A stretch of 64,000 nt of DNA from RBG-13-68-16 sp050018455 (lineage in GTDB: Bacteria; Acidobacteriota; Thermoanaerobaculia; Thermoanaerobaculales; Thermoanaerobaculaceae), in NCBI GenBank assembly GCA_050018455.1, contig JBEKAA010000011.1:24001-88000 (forward strand), read 5' to 3'. Shown in pieces: positions 35,287 through 43,001 of the stretch (positions are counted from its first letter, which is position 1; every line of letters begins with the position of its first letter). The position numbers were made by a program, and so were the translations under genes. The notes beneath the pieces were generated by a model. That model saw only the letters and a list, made by a program, of their open reading frames with translations. It was not told the DNA's origin and did no database searches.

Positions 35287-36093
35287 ATGACGCGGCCGGC
35301 GCTTCTCGGGGTGGCCGTGACCGCCGCCCAACTCGGAGGCGAGGTGCTGAGACGGTACTTCCGCGCTCTCGCTCCCGAGGAGGTGAGGGAGAAGGCCAGG
35401 AACGACTACGTGTCGGCCGCGGACCGAGGGAGCGAGGAGGTCATCGCCGCGTTCCTGCAGCGCGAGACGCCCGAATTCGGCCTGCTGGCGGAGGAGACCG
35501 GATCGAGCGGCGCTGCAGGAGCGCGCTGGGTCGTGGATCCGTTGGACGGCACCTCGAACTTCATCCACTCGTTCCCGCACTTTGCCGTGTCCGTCGCGCT
35601 CGTCGAAGGCGGCCAAGTGCTGGTCGGCGCGGTGTACGACCCGATGCGCGACGAGATGTTCTCAGCCGCCCGCGGCGCTGGCGCCTGGTGCAACGGGCGG
35701 CGCTTGAGCGTCACCGGGCGGTCCGGCCTCGCCGGGGGGTTCCTGACCACCGGCTTCCCGTTTCGGGTGCACCGGTTGCTCGATCTCTACCTGAGCATCT
35801 TCCACGACGTCTTTCTCCGGGTGGCCGCCATCCGGCGCCCGGGCGCCGCCGCGCTCGACCTCGCCCATACCGCGGCCGGCATCTTCGACGGGTTCTTCGA
35901 GTTCTGCCTGTCGGAGTGGGACATCGCGGCGGGCGCTCTGCTGGTCCGCGAGGCAGGCGGCGTGGTGACGAACCTTGACGGCGACAGCGGCATCTTCGAG
36001 CACGGCAACGTCATCGCGGCGGCGCCGGGTGTCCACCGCGAGCTGCTGGACGTGATCCGGTCCCACTGCCGCGAAGCCGACGTCCACCCTTGA
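35287..36093 (+). CDS. Inositol monophosphatase family protein
   Basis: A 268-residue member of the Mg-dependent IMPase superfamily (SuhB, HisN, CysQ relatives). Metal-binding motifs are LLAEETG (Glu), WVVDPLDGTSNFIHSFP (two Asp) and SEWDIAAGALLVREAGG (Asp). It would hydrolyse a small phosphate monoester such as inositol-1-phosphate or histidinol phosphate. The class is clear, but the substrate cannot be told from these motifs. The ATG at 35287 has GAGG immediately upstream, which is rather close; an ATG 48 bases upstream would add a basic leader. It is a single gene. Confidence 0.9.
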   Translation: MTRPALLGVAVTAAQLGGEVLRRYFRALAPEEVREKARNDYVSAADRGSEEVIAAFLQRETPEFGLLAEETGSSGAAGARWVVDPLDGTSNFIHSFPHFAVSVALVEGGQVLVGAVYDPMRDEMFSAARGAGAWCNGRRLSVTGRSGLAGGFLTTGFPFRVHRLLDLYLSIFHDVFLRVAAIRRPGAAALDLAHTAAGIFDGFFEFCLSEWDIAAGALLVREAGGVVTNLDGDSGIFEHGNVIAAAPGVHRELLDVIRSHCREADVHP

Positions 36094-36166
36094 TTGCCGT
36101 GTTGCAACATAGTGCGACTCTGTCTCGCAAGACGGTCTCTTCGGCTCGTGCGTTCTGCTCAGAAAC

Positions 36167-36196
36167 TTGCCAGCCGACGGCCGATAAGTCTATTCT
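36167..36196 (+). promoter_or_regulatory. Possible sigma-70-type promoter for the GGDEF gene
   Basis: TTGCCA at 36167-36172 and TATTCT at 36191-36196 are separated by 18 bases, about 43 bases before the listed start. The segment is noticeably less GC-rich than its surroundings. This is a pattern match only. Confidence 0.35.
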
Positions 36197-36238
36197 TCGT
36201 ACGCAGGATCGACTCGAGCTGACGTGTCGGGGAGCGTG

Positions 36239-37333
36239 ATGGGAGCCATGCCGTCCAGCGATTCCAGTCCACGCCTGTTTCCGGTGGGGCGGCATGTCCA
36301 TCGGCGGGGGAAGGACCTCGAGCGGTTCCTCAACCTCTGGAAGCTCGCGCTGATCGGCAGCGTCACCCTTGCTCTGATCCTGGGCCGCACGACCCGGCTC
36401 CACGGGATGCCCGAAGATACCGTTGCCGAGGTCGCGTTTGGCGTCATGTTGGTGGTAGGACTTATTTTACAGCTCTACCTGGTGTGGGCTCCGTGGGAGC
36501 CCGGCGTCTCGATCTGGATCGTGTCGTTCGATCTCGTCGCGGTGACCGGCTTCCTGCTGGGCTACGTGGCCGTCGATCGAGCCATCGTCGCGACGAATTC
36601 GCAGGCCGTCTTCTTCTTCTATTTCTTCGTCGTCGTTGCGGCCGGTTTGAGGGGAGAGCCCCGGGTCTCGCGGACGGTCGCTTTCACGGTGCCGACCTCG
36701 TACGCCTTCGTGATCTTCATGGCCGTGGCCTGGCGTCACGTCGAGGCGATGCCTCAGCCCGACCCGCTCTACGGCAGCTTCCGCTGGGACATCCAGGCGG
36801 CACGCCTGATCATCCTCGCGGTGGTCACGATCATCATCAACTACGACGTCGGTCTGGTCGCGACCGACCGCGCCGAGGCACGTACCGATCCCCTCACGGG
36901 TGTCTACAACAGGCGTTTCCTCGAGGAGTTCCTACACCGCGAGATGACGAGGAGCCGCCGGTCGCGACTACCGCTATCGGTGCTCATGCTCGACCTTGAC
37001 GGATTCAAGGCGTTCAACGACGAGTTTGGCCACCTCGAGGGAGACCGCGTGCTGGCGGCGGTGGCCGCGAGCCTGCGGGATGCCGTCCGAACCACCGATG
37101 TCGTCGCCCGTTACGGGGGGGATGAGTTCGTCGTCGTGCTGCCGAACACCCCTGGTGATGCGGCTCGCCGCGTGGCGCGGGACCTGGCAAGATCGGTACC
37201 CCCGCCGGTGTCGCTGTCGGTGGGTATCGGCTGCATGGGGGAGGGGATCCAAACCACCAGCGAGCTCTTCGCAATCGCGGATGCCGCCCTCATGAGCGCC
37301 AAACAGTCCGGCGGAGGCGTGTGCGTCGAGTAG
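36239..37333 (+). CDS. Membrane diguanylate cyclase
   Basis: A 364-residue protein. The N-terminal ~200 residues hold about six hydrophobic segments forming an uncharacterised membrane sensor. A GGDEF domain follows: DPLTGVYNRRFLEEFLHRE, LMLDLDGFKAFNDEFGHLEG and the active-site loop RYGGDEFVVVLP. The inhibitory I-site RxxD (RTTD) lies exactly five residues before GGDEF, so product inhibition is expected. It would make cyclic di-GMP from GTP, opposing the HD-GYP protein at 25801. Start codons at 36224 (GTG) and 36248 are alternatives; 36239 has GGGGAG upstream. Confidence 0.92.
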   Translation: MGAMPSSDSSPRLFPVGRHVHRRGKDLERFLNLWKLALIGSVTLALILGRTTRLHGMPEDTVAEVAFGVMLVVGLILQLYLVWAPWEPGVSIWIVSFDLVAVTGFLLGYVAVDRAIVATNSQAVFFFYFFVVVAAGLRGEPRVSRTVAFTVPTSYAFVIFMAVAWRHVEAMPQPDPLYGSFRWDIQAARLIILAVVTIIINYDVGLVATDRAEARTDPLTGVYNRRFLEEFLHREMTRSRRSRLPLSVLMLDLDGFKAFNDEFGHLEGDRVLAAVAASLRDAVRTTDVVARYGGDEFVVVLPNTPGDAARRVARDLARSVPPPVSLSVGIGCMGEGIQTTSELFAIADAALMSAKQSGGGVCVE

Positions 37334-37370
37334 CGACTGCTGCCGGTCCGTTTACTAGCGGTTTAGCCTG

Positions 37371-37640
37371 ATGCCGGCGGTCCTCCGTGGCGCCGTACGG
37401 CACGTCCTGGGTTGGAGCCTTCTCATCCTCGGCGTCGCCGGCCTCATCCTGCCCGTGCTGCAGGGCTGGCTGTTCATCGCGCTCGGAGCGTTGTTCCTGT
37501 CGCCCGACGTTCCGGTTTTCGCCCGCCTACTGACGTGGATCGAGAGCCGCATCCCGGCTCTGCGCCCGGCCATTCGCAGCGCTCGAAGGCGGGTGGCGGG
37601 CGGCCACAACCCGTCGGATTCCCCACCAAGAGAACCTTAG
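37371..37640 (+). CDS. Small PGPGW-like membrane protein
   Basis: An 89-residue protein with two hydrophobic helices joined by a short loop: GWSLLILGVAGLILPVLQGW, then LFIALGALFLS. The layout matches the small PGPGW/DUF454-type membrane family, whose loop is usually P-G-x-P-G-W; here it is P-V-L-Q-G-W. A basic C-terminal tail follows. It begins 37 bases after the diguanylate cyclase gene and ends 3 bases before the converging minus-strand gene. The function is unknown. Confidence 0.65.
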   Translation: MPAVLRGAVRHVLGWSLLILGVAGLILPVLQGWLFIALGALFLSPDVPVFARLLTWIESRIPALRPAIRSARRRVAGGHNPSDSPPREP

Positions 37641-37643
37641 GCT

Positions 37644-38135
37644 CTACGCGGCATCACGGGGGGACGTCGTCACGGGCTGCGCCTGGCCGGGTACCTCGAG
37701 GAGTGCCGCCGCCTTGGCGCGCCGCGGCCAGAGCACCACCATCCCGCCGGCCGCGACGCCGGTGAAGATGATGAACCAGTCGAGGTGGCCGGACAGGAAG
37801 AACAGCACGAGCCCCAGGATGGCCACGGCCTCGATTCGGGCGAACGCGACGACGTGGGCGGCGAAATGAGCCGCGAGAAGCCGATCCGGTTGCTGCCCAA
37901 CGACGTAGACACGACGCGGCGCGGCCAGCATGACCCGGTAGACCGGCATGATCGTCACCAGGTTGACGGCGGCGAGGAATGCGAACCCCCACAGGAGCGT
38001 CTCGGCCTGCGGAAAGGCGGGCTTGACCGGGAGGCGGAGTGCGAAAACGGCCACGCCATACACGGCAAGGCTCGCCAGCATGGCGCCGCACACGACCTGG
38101 AGGCGTTGGGTGTGACGCTCCACCGTCTGCTCCAT
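37644..38135 (-). CDS. Four-helix membrane protein of unknown function
   Basis: A 163-residue protein with four likely transmembrane segments: VVCGAMLASLAVYGVAVFAL, LLWGFAFLAAVNLVTIMPVY, AVAILGLVLFFLSGHL and FIIFTGVAAGGMVVLWP. A short polar N-terminus (MEQTVERHTQRL) and an Ala/Pro-rich tail flank them. A strong ribosome-binding site (GAGGGAGG) supports the ATG at 38135. I cannot assign a family. It lies alone, downstream of a perfect hairpin that probably ends the oxidoreductase transcript. Confidence 0.7.
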   Translation of the reverse strand: MEQTVERHTQRLQVVCGAMLASLAVYGVAVFALRLPVKPAFPQAETLLWGFAFLAAVNLVTIMPVYRVMLAAPRRVYVVGQQPDRLLAAHFAAHVVAFARIEAVAILGLVLFFLSGHLDWFIIFTGVAAGGMVVLWPRRAKAAALLEVPGQAQPVTTSPRDAA

Positions 38136-38206
38136 GGCGGCCTCCCTCACGCAAGCGTAGCGAGTGCGGCCAATCGGGTCAATGCAGCCGAAGGGATTTG
38201 ACACAG

Positions 38207-38231
38207 CGAAACCCCGCGAGGCGGGGTTTCG
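38207..38231 (-). terminator. Strong hairpin, probable terminator of the oxidoreductase gene
   Basis: A perfect 11-base-pair stem (CGAAACCCCGC paired with GCGGGGTTTCG) closes a 3-base loop (GAG). It lies about 110 bases past the stop of the minus-strand gene at 38343. No clear U-run follows on the minus strand, so a rho-independent role is likely but not certain. It could also act for transcripts from the other side. Confidence 0.55.
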
Positions 38232-38342
38232 GCTTGGCGGGATCTCCGCCCGGACATTTGCAGTGGGTGTCGCGGCTGCTACGTCCGTCCAACGCCCGCG
38301 GCCGGTTTGGCAGTACCAATATCGACCGGCCCACGCGGGGTG

Positions 38343-39293
38343 TCAAGGGAGCGAAAACGCGCCGATCGCCTCGACCACGGCGATCGCGGTGGCCAGCGCC
38401 GCGGTGCCGGATTCCCCGTCCACCCAGGCCCCTGCGCAGCCCCGGCACGCACGCTGGAACGCAAGATGCTCTGCCGCGAGGGGTTCCCCTTTTTCGACCG
38501 GAACATCGACGGGCGCGATGGCCGCCTCGGCCCCAGTGCGCACAAGGCGGTAGGCTGAAACGCTCTGTTCGGCGTAGTCGATCGAGTGGTAGGCGTCGGG
38601 CTCGAACAGGCGCAGCTTGCGGACGCGTTCCGAGGAGACGCGGCTGGCCGTGAGGTTGGCCACGCACCCGTTCGCAAACGCGAGCCGAACGTTGGCAAGG
38701 TCGACCCGGGACGACAGCACGGGCACCCCGACGGCACGCACTTCCGTGACCGGTGAACCTCCGTTGATCGCCTGGGCGAGCTGGAGGTCGTGGACCATCA
38801 GGTCGAGGACCACGTCGATGTCGAGTGAGCGCCGGGTGAACGGCGAGAGCCTCTGCGCCTCGAGGTAGCGCGGCCGCGGCGCCCGGGCCAGCACGGCCTG
38901 CACCGCCGGGTTGAAAAACTCGGTGTGTCCGACGCCCAGAGCCACCCCGTTCCGACGTGCGAGCCCGACCATCTCGCGCGCTTGGGCGACCGAGGCCGCG
39001 ATCGGCTTCTCGACCAGGACGTGACGCCCGGCCGCGAGGAACCGCTCCGCCACCTCCCGGTGCGTGACCGTGGGCGACGCGATCACGGCGGCCTCGGCGA
39101 GCGCGACGGCCTCGTCGAGGCTCCCGAGCGGCTGGGCGCCGAACTCGGCGCAGACCGCCTCCAGGCGCGCCCGATCCGGGTCGAACGCGCCCACGCAGCG
39201 CCAGCCGGGCAGGGTGCGCGCCAGACGGACATGGTGGCGGCCAAGGTGGCCGACGCCCACAACCGCAACCGCGAGGGGAGCTTGCTCGCTCAT
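38343..39293 (-). CDS. Gfo/Idh/MocA-family NAD(P)-dependent oxidoreductase
   Basis: A 316-residue oxidoreductase. The N-terminal Rossmann motif is VVGVGHLGRHHVRLA near residue 10. VIASPTVTHREVAERFL and VLVEKPIAAS (the conserved EKP lysine) follow, then VGHTEFFNPAV and the catalytic-side block DLMVHDLQLAQAI. These fit sugar-nucleotide dehydrogenases such as the UDP-GlcNAc 3-dehydrogenase that starts 2,3-diamino-sugar lipid A synthesis. That assignment is a possibility, supported only by motifs and the LPS-type genes elsewhere. The ATG at 39293 has no obvious ribosome-binding site. The gene is divergent from tatD. Confidence 0.8.
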   Translation of the reverse strand: MSEQAPLAVAVVGVGHLGRHHVRLARTLPGWRCVGAFDPDRARLEAVCAEFGAQPLGSLDEAVALAEAAVIASPTVTHREVAERFLAAGRHVLVEKPIAASVAQAREMVGLARRNGVALGVGHTEFFNPAVQAVLARAPRPRYLEAQRLSPFTRRSLDIDVVLDLMVHDLQLAQAINGGSPVTEVRAVGVPVLSSRVDLANVRLAFANGCVANLTASRVSSERVRKLRLFEPDAYHSIDYAEQSVSAYRLVRTGAEAAIAPVDVPVEKGEPLAAEHLAFQRACRGCAGAWVDGESGTAALATAIAVVEAIGAFSLP

Positions 39294-39710
39294 GGGCGAG
39301 GAGCTTACGCGGGCGCCGGCCTCTTTTCCACTCCGTGGAGGTTCCTTCTTGCCCCGCGGGCTCGGAGGCGAGAGCATCGAGAGATCGCTAGTTCCACTGC
39401 GTGGAGGTGGTCCTTCTTGCCCCTCGTGTTCCGCGACCTTCGGGCCTTGCGCGCCCCCGCGCGCTGCGGCCCGAAACTCCTCGGCCGCGACCGAGCAGGG
39501 ACGCCCCGCGTTGGGGCCCCTCGCTGTTCGCGAGAGGCAGCGCCAGCGAGACCCCACCGCGGGTCGCCCGCTCGGTGCCCGCGGCCTGCGGAGCCAACGT
39601 CGCTCCACCCGAGGGGCGGGGTTGAAGACCCCCCACCCGCAACGCGGGAGGTCAGGGGTACTCAGGCAAGGCCCACGCGCGACGGGCTAAACTCACGCTC
39701 GGGAGAGGGG
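39294..39710. repeat. 417-base gap with a 30-base imperfect direct repeat
   Basis: TTCCACTCCGTGGAGG...CTTCTTGCCCC at 39326-39355 recurs as TTCCACTGCGTGGAGG...CTTCTTGCCCC at 39392-39423, 66 bases later and with a two-base insertion. Each copy contains a 5-base-pair stem (TCCAC/GTGGA). Further small hairpins lie at 39512-39526 (GCCCC/GGGGC) and near 39530-39544 (CTCGC/GCGAG). No gene is evident; long open frames here reflect GC-rich composition. The last 50 bases hold the leader of tatD. Confidence 0.6.
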
Positions 39711-40472
39711 ATGATCGACTCGCACGCGCACCTGACGATGTTCCCTGCGGACGAACGAGGAGGTGTCCTGGATCGGGCCGCCGAGGCCGGCGTCCGGGTG
39801 ATCCTGGTTCCGGCGACCGGCCGGGACGACCTCGACACGGTCGCCGAGATGGCGGGGCTCGGGGAGGGCCGGACGCCGGGTGCGGTCGGGTTCCACCCCC
39901 ATGAGGCGAGCACCTGCGACGCGGCCTGGAAGCGGCGCGTGGAGACGCTGGCTGCGGCGCCGGGGATCGTGGCGATAGGCGAGATCGGCCTCGACTACCA
40001 CTACGACCTCTCGCCCCGGGAGGACCAACGCCGCGTCCTCGCCTGGCACCTCGGCCTGGCGCGCGAGCGCGGGCTGCCGGTGATCCTCCACCACCGGGAA
40101 GCCTGGCAGGACTTCCTCGCGGCGCTGGACACCGCTCCCGGGGTGCGTGGCGTCGCGCACTCGTTTACCGAGGGCGCGGAGGGCGTCGCCGAGATGGCGC
40201 GGCGGGGGCTCTTCATCGGGATCTCGGGGATGGTGACGTTCCCCAGGGGAGACAACATCCGCGAAGCGGCCCGGGCCGTGCCCACGAGCAGGCTACTGCT
40301 CGAAACGGACAGCCCGTATCTCGCGCCGGTCCCGCACCGTGGGAAGCGCAACGAACCGGCGTTCGTCAGGCTCGTGCTCGAGGAGGTGGCACGCGTCAGA
40401 GAGGTCGATGCCGCCGACCTTGAGCGGGAGACGGACGCAGCGTTCAACCAACTCTTCCTCAGCCGGCCGTGA
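39711..40472 (+). CDS. tatD: TatD-family metal-dependent DNase/hydrolase
   Basis: A 253-residue TIM-barrel metallohydrolase. The metal ligands are visible in order: MIDSHAHL (residues 1-8), GEIGLDYHY (Glu), ILHHREAW (His), VAHSFTEG (His) and LLLETDSPYLAP (Asp). TatD-type enzymes act as Mg-dependent 3'-5' exonucleases or deoxyribonucleases, and the length is normal. GGGAGAGGGG precedes the ATG. It stands alone between two repeat-containing gaps. Paralogues such as YcfH/YjjV share all these motifs, so the exact subfamily is open. Confidence 0.93.
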   Translation: MIDSHAHLTMFPADERGGVLDRAAEAGVRVILVPATGRDDLDTVAEMAGLGEGRTPGAVGFHPHEASTCDAAWKRRVETLAAAPGIVAIGEIGLDYHYDLSPREDQRRVLAWHLGLARERGLPVILHHREAWQDFLAALDTAPGVRGVAHSFTEGAEGVAEMARRGLFIGISGMVTFPRGDNIREAARAVPTSRLLLETDSPYLAPVPHRGKRNEPAFVRLVLEEVARVREVDAADLERETDAAFNQLFLSRP

Positions 40473-40497
40473 AACCGACGGTGGCGGCGCGGCTAAA

Positions 40498-40615
40498 CGC
40501 ACTCCAAAGGCGGCAGAGGAGCAGGGGAGCAGAGGGGCAGAGGAGCGAGCAGCGACTCGCTGGTCTGTTGCTCCTCCGCACCTCAGCCCCTCCGCTCCTC
40601 TGCTCGTTCTGCTTG
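40498..40615. repeat. Octamer-period purine/pyrimidine inverted repeat
   Basis: From 40515 to 40546 four octamers stand in tandem: AGAGGAGC, AGGGGAGC, AGAGGGGC, AGAGGAGC. After a 20-base spacer, 40566-40615 is the pyrimidine-rich counterpart (GCTCCTCCGCACC, then CCTCCGCTCCTCTGCTCG). The arms could pair into a long hairpin between the converging tatD and M20 peptidase genes. Confidence 0.85.
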
Positions 40616-40631
40616 AGTCCTGCCCCCGGTT

Positions 40632-41852
40632 TCAGGGCTGCTTCGCGAGCGCTGCGAGCAGGTCCGCAAGCAGCACGATGCGTCGTTCCAGCGACCGCAG
40701 GTCGAGGTACTCCTCGCGAGTGTGCATCCCGTCGCCCACGGGGCCGAGGCCGTCCACGATCGGGACTTTCGAGGGGTCCGCGATGTAGTTCGGGAACGAG
40801 ATGCCGCCCCGGTCCTCCTCGACCTCGAGGCGCCAGCCCCGCTCGGCGGCGAGGCGCGTCACCTGCGCCGCGATGGGCGCGCCCGGTCCCGTCGGGTCGA
40901 CCGGCGGAACGCTGGTCCCGGGCAGGAGCGTCATGCTGACCTCGCGTTCCGCGGCTATGCGCTGGGTGAGGCGCGCAAGCCGCTCCATGGTGCGAAGGCC
41001 GTCAGCCGGCTTGAGGTAGCGGGCCTCGCCCTCGGCCAGCGCGCGGTCGGAGACGACGTTGCGCCGCCTGGACGTGCCGAGGAGCGCGTGGTGGGTCGCC
41101 AGTCCGTTGACGAAATCGGCGTCGCCGGCGACCATGCGCGCGACGTTCACGGTGGCCCCCGGCCCGTTCTCCGACATCGCCTGTGCCTGCACCACCCAGT
41201 CGGCCGCAGCCGCGACGGCGGAACGGCCGTACCAGTAGGCGAGCCCGGAGTGAGATGCACGCCCGGTGACTTCGAGCCTCCACTCGGTGAGGCCGCGCCG
41301 CCCGGCAACCAGCGTCTCGGCGTCGCCGCGGGCCTCGCCCGGCTCGATCACGAGCAAGGCCCGTGCGCCTTCGCACCAGCGCCGGACGGCTCTCTCGGAG
41401 ATGTGGCCGCTGACCTCCTCGTCGGGCACGACGACCAGCATGAGATCGTCGGGAGGCTTTTCGCCGCGCGCCGCCAGCAGGTCGAGAGCGCCGATCAGCA
41501 TCGCCAGCCCGCCCTTCATGTCGAGGGCGCCGGTCGCCCACAGGCGGTGTCCCTCCAGGCGTGGAGGTATCGCATCGAGCACCGTGTCCATGTGGCCGAC
41601 CAGCACCAGCGGGTGCTCCCCGACCCGCGGCCCGCGGGCGACGAGAAGCGGCAGGGAACCGCCGTCGCCGTCGTCCTCGGGGATGATCTCCGGCGCGAGG
41701 CCGCGCGGTGAGAGCTCGGCCGCGACGCGGGCCGCAATCGCCGGGAGGCCCTGGAGGTCGCCGCTCGCCGAGGAGATTGCGCAGAGCTCGACGAGGAGCT
41801 GCTTGGTCTTGGCGAAGATCTCTGGGGGCACGATCTCTGGTTTCAGTGCCAC
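40632..41852 (-). CDS. M20-family zinc peptidase (carboxypeptidase G2/ArgE-like)
   Basis: A 406-residue cytoplasmic metallopeptidase. Zinc and catalytic motifs are LVGHMDTV near residue 86, GALDMKGGLAM, VVPDEEVSG (Glu pair) and the late His in GDGMHTREEYLDLRSL. A dimerisation domain lies between, with RGLTEWRLEVTGRASHSGL. The family removes C-terminal residues or deacylates amino acids, for example glutamate from folates and peptides. It has no signal peptide. The start is GTG at 41852 with GGAGGAGG upstream. It is divergent from the GntR regulator, which might control it. Confidence 0.9.
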   Translation of the reverse strand: MALKPEIVPPEIFAKTKQLLVELCAISSASGDLQGLPAIAARVAAELSPRGLAPEIIPEDDGDGGSLPLLVARGPRVGEHPLVLVGHMDTVLDAIPPRLEGHRLWATGALDMKGGLAMLIGALDLLAARGEKPPDDLMLVVVPDEEVSGHISERAVRRWCEGARALLVIEPGEARGDAETLVAGRRGLTEWRLEVTGRASHSGLAYWYGRSAVAAAADWVVQAQAMSENGPGATVNVARMVAGDADFVNGLATHHALLGTSRRRNVVSDRALAEGEARYLKPADGLRTMERLARLTQRIAAEREVSMTLLPGTSVPPVDPTGPGAPIAAQVTRLAAERGWRLEVEEDRGGISFPNYIADPSKVPIVDGLGPVGDGMHTREEYLDLRSLERRIVLLADLLAALAKQP

Positions 41853-42174
41853 GTGTACCTCCTCCGGGAGAATCCAGCCGCAGGGCGCCGCCCTGGCGTC
41901 TCCGGAAGCCCTCTCGTGAACTGTCGTCGAGGCATGACATCGTCGAGCTGTCGCACATGCCTTCCGCGCCGGCTATGGCCGGCCCCAGCTGATGCCGTTT
42001 CCCACTCAAGAAGTCCGAGGCCTGTCCGCATCAGGATAGCCCGGCGTTCGCCCCCGGAACTCCAAGTCGTGTTGTTTGAATCAGAACCGCGCGTGGTGAT
42101 GAACCCTTGACTTGCGACGAAAGGCCTCGTAGACTTCATATAGGATACATTATATCTAATACACAGAAACCGCA
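41853..42174. promoter_or_regulatory. Divergent promoter region of M20 peptidase and GntR regulator
   Basis: This 322-base gap has no gene. The part next to gntR (about 42107-42165) is much more AT-rich than the rest of the window. It contains an inverted repeat, GATA-CATTA-TATC, at 42144-42156, about 20 bases before the gntR start. GntR/FCD proteins commonly bind short AT-rich palindromes in their own promoters, so this is a candidate operator. I could not settle the -35 and -10 boxes. Confidence 0.4.
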
Positions 42175-42861
42175 ATGGCCACCCAGCCCGCCCCCCGATC
42201 TCACAAGCAGTTGCGCTCCCGGGTTGCGGATCGCCTGCGCGGCGAGATCCTGCAGGGGCGGCTCAAGCCGGGCGAGTGGCTGCGGCAGGAGCGTGTGTCG
42301 CTCGAGCAGGGAGTCAGCCAGACGCCGGTGCGCGAGGCGCTCCGGCAGCTCGCCGCCGAGGGGCTCGTCGAGCACGTCCCATACCGCGGCATCCGCGTCG
42401 TCGAGTTCTCCATCGAGGACGTCGAAGACCTGTACGCATGTCGCGCCCTGATCGAGGGGATGGCGGCGCGCTTTGCGGCGGTGCACATCACGACCGGCGA
42501 GCTGGAGGAAATGGGAGAGCTCTTCGAACGGATGTGCCGGTGCAAGACGCCCGAGGATCTCGTCGAGTACCGCGAGTTGAACCGCCGCTTCCACTCCGCG
42601 ATCTTCACGGCCAGCCGGCGCTCGTTCCTCGTGAGGACCCTCGCCCAGCTCTGGTCCGCGTTTCCGACGATGCTGTGGAGCAACGTGCCGCGGGTGGCGA
42701 CGGAGTCGGCGCCCGAGCGCGACGAGCCCGACATCGTGGAGCACGGCGCGATCGTCGCGGCGCTGCGGGCGCATGACCCGGACGCCGCGGAGAGCGCGGT
42801 CAGCCGCCACATCCAGGCAGCGGGAGGTTCGCTGCTCGCGGCGATGAGGCAGCAGTCATGA
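42175..42861 (+). CDS. GntR-family (FadR/FCD subfamily) transcriptional regulator
   Basis: A 228-residue regulator. The N-terminal winged helix includes LRSRVADRLRGEILQGRLKP, GEWLRQERVSLEQGVSQTPV and REALRQLAAEGLVEHVPYRG, all typical of GntR. The C-terminal FCD domain has EDVEDLYACRALIEGMAARFA and a metal-binding pattern with NRRFHSAIF and late His residues (AVSRHIQAAGG). It should bind a small acid or sugar-acid ligand. It lies between the M20 peptidase and the TonB receptor, either of which may be its target. Confidence 0.92.
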   Translation: MATQPAPRSHKQLRSRVADRLRGEILQGRLKPGEWLRQERVSLEQGVSQTPVREALRQLAAEGLVEHVPYRGIRVVEFSIEDVEDLYACRALIEGMAARFAAVHITTGELEEMGELFERMCRCKTPEDLVEYRELNRRFHSAIFTASRRSFLVRTLAQLWSAFPTMLWSNVPRVATESAPERDEPDIVEHGAIVAALRAHDPDAAESAVSRHIQAAGGSLLAAMRQQS

Positions 42862-43001
42862 GTTCGCATTGGCGCGACACGTCACCGCTGGGGTGGGGGA
42901 CGCGCCTGACCTGTGGCAGACCGGAGCGGCCAACCCGACCGGGTTTCCGGTCCACGAACGAGGTGCCGCGCGGGAGCGCGCGCCGCACCAAAGGAGGAGG
43001 G

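Noticed and set aside
36094..36166. tRNA-like hairpins between the inositol phosphatase and GGDEF genes
   Set aside because: No T-loop or acceptor pairing could be built.
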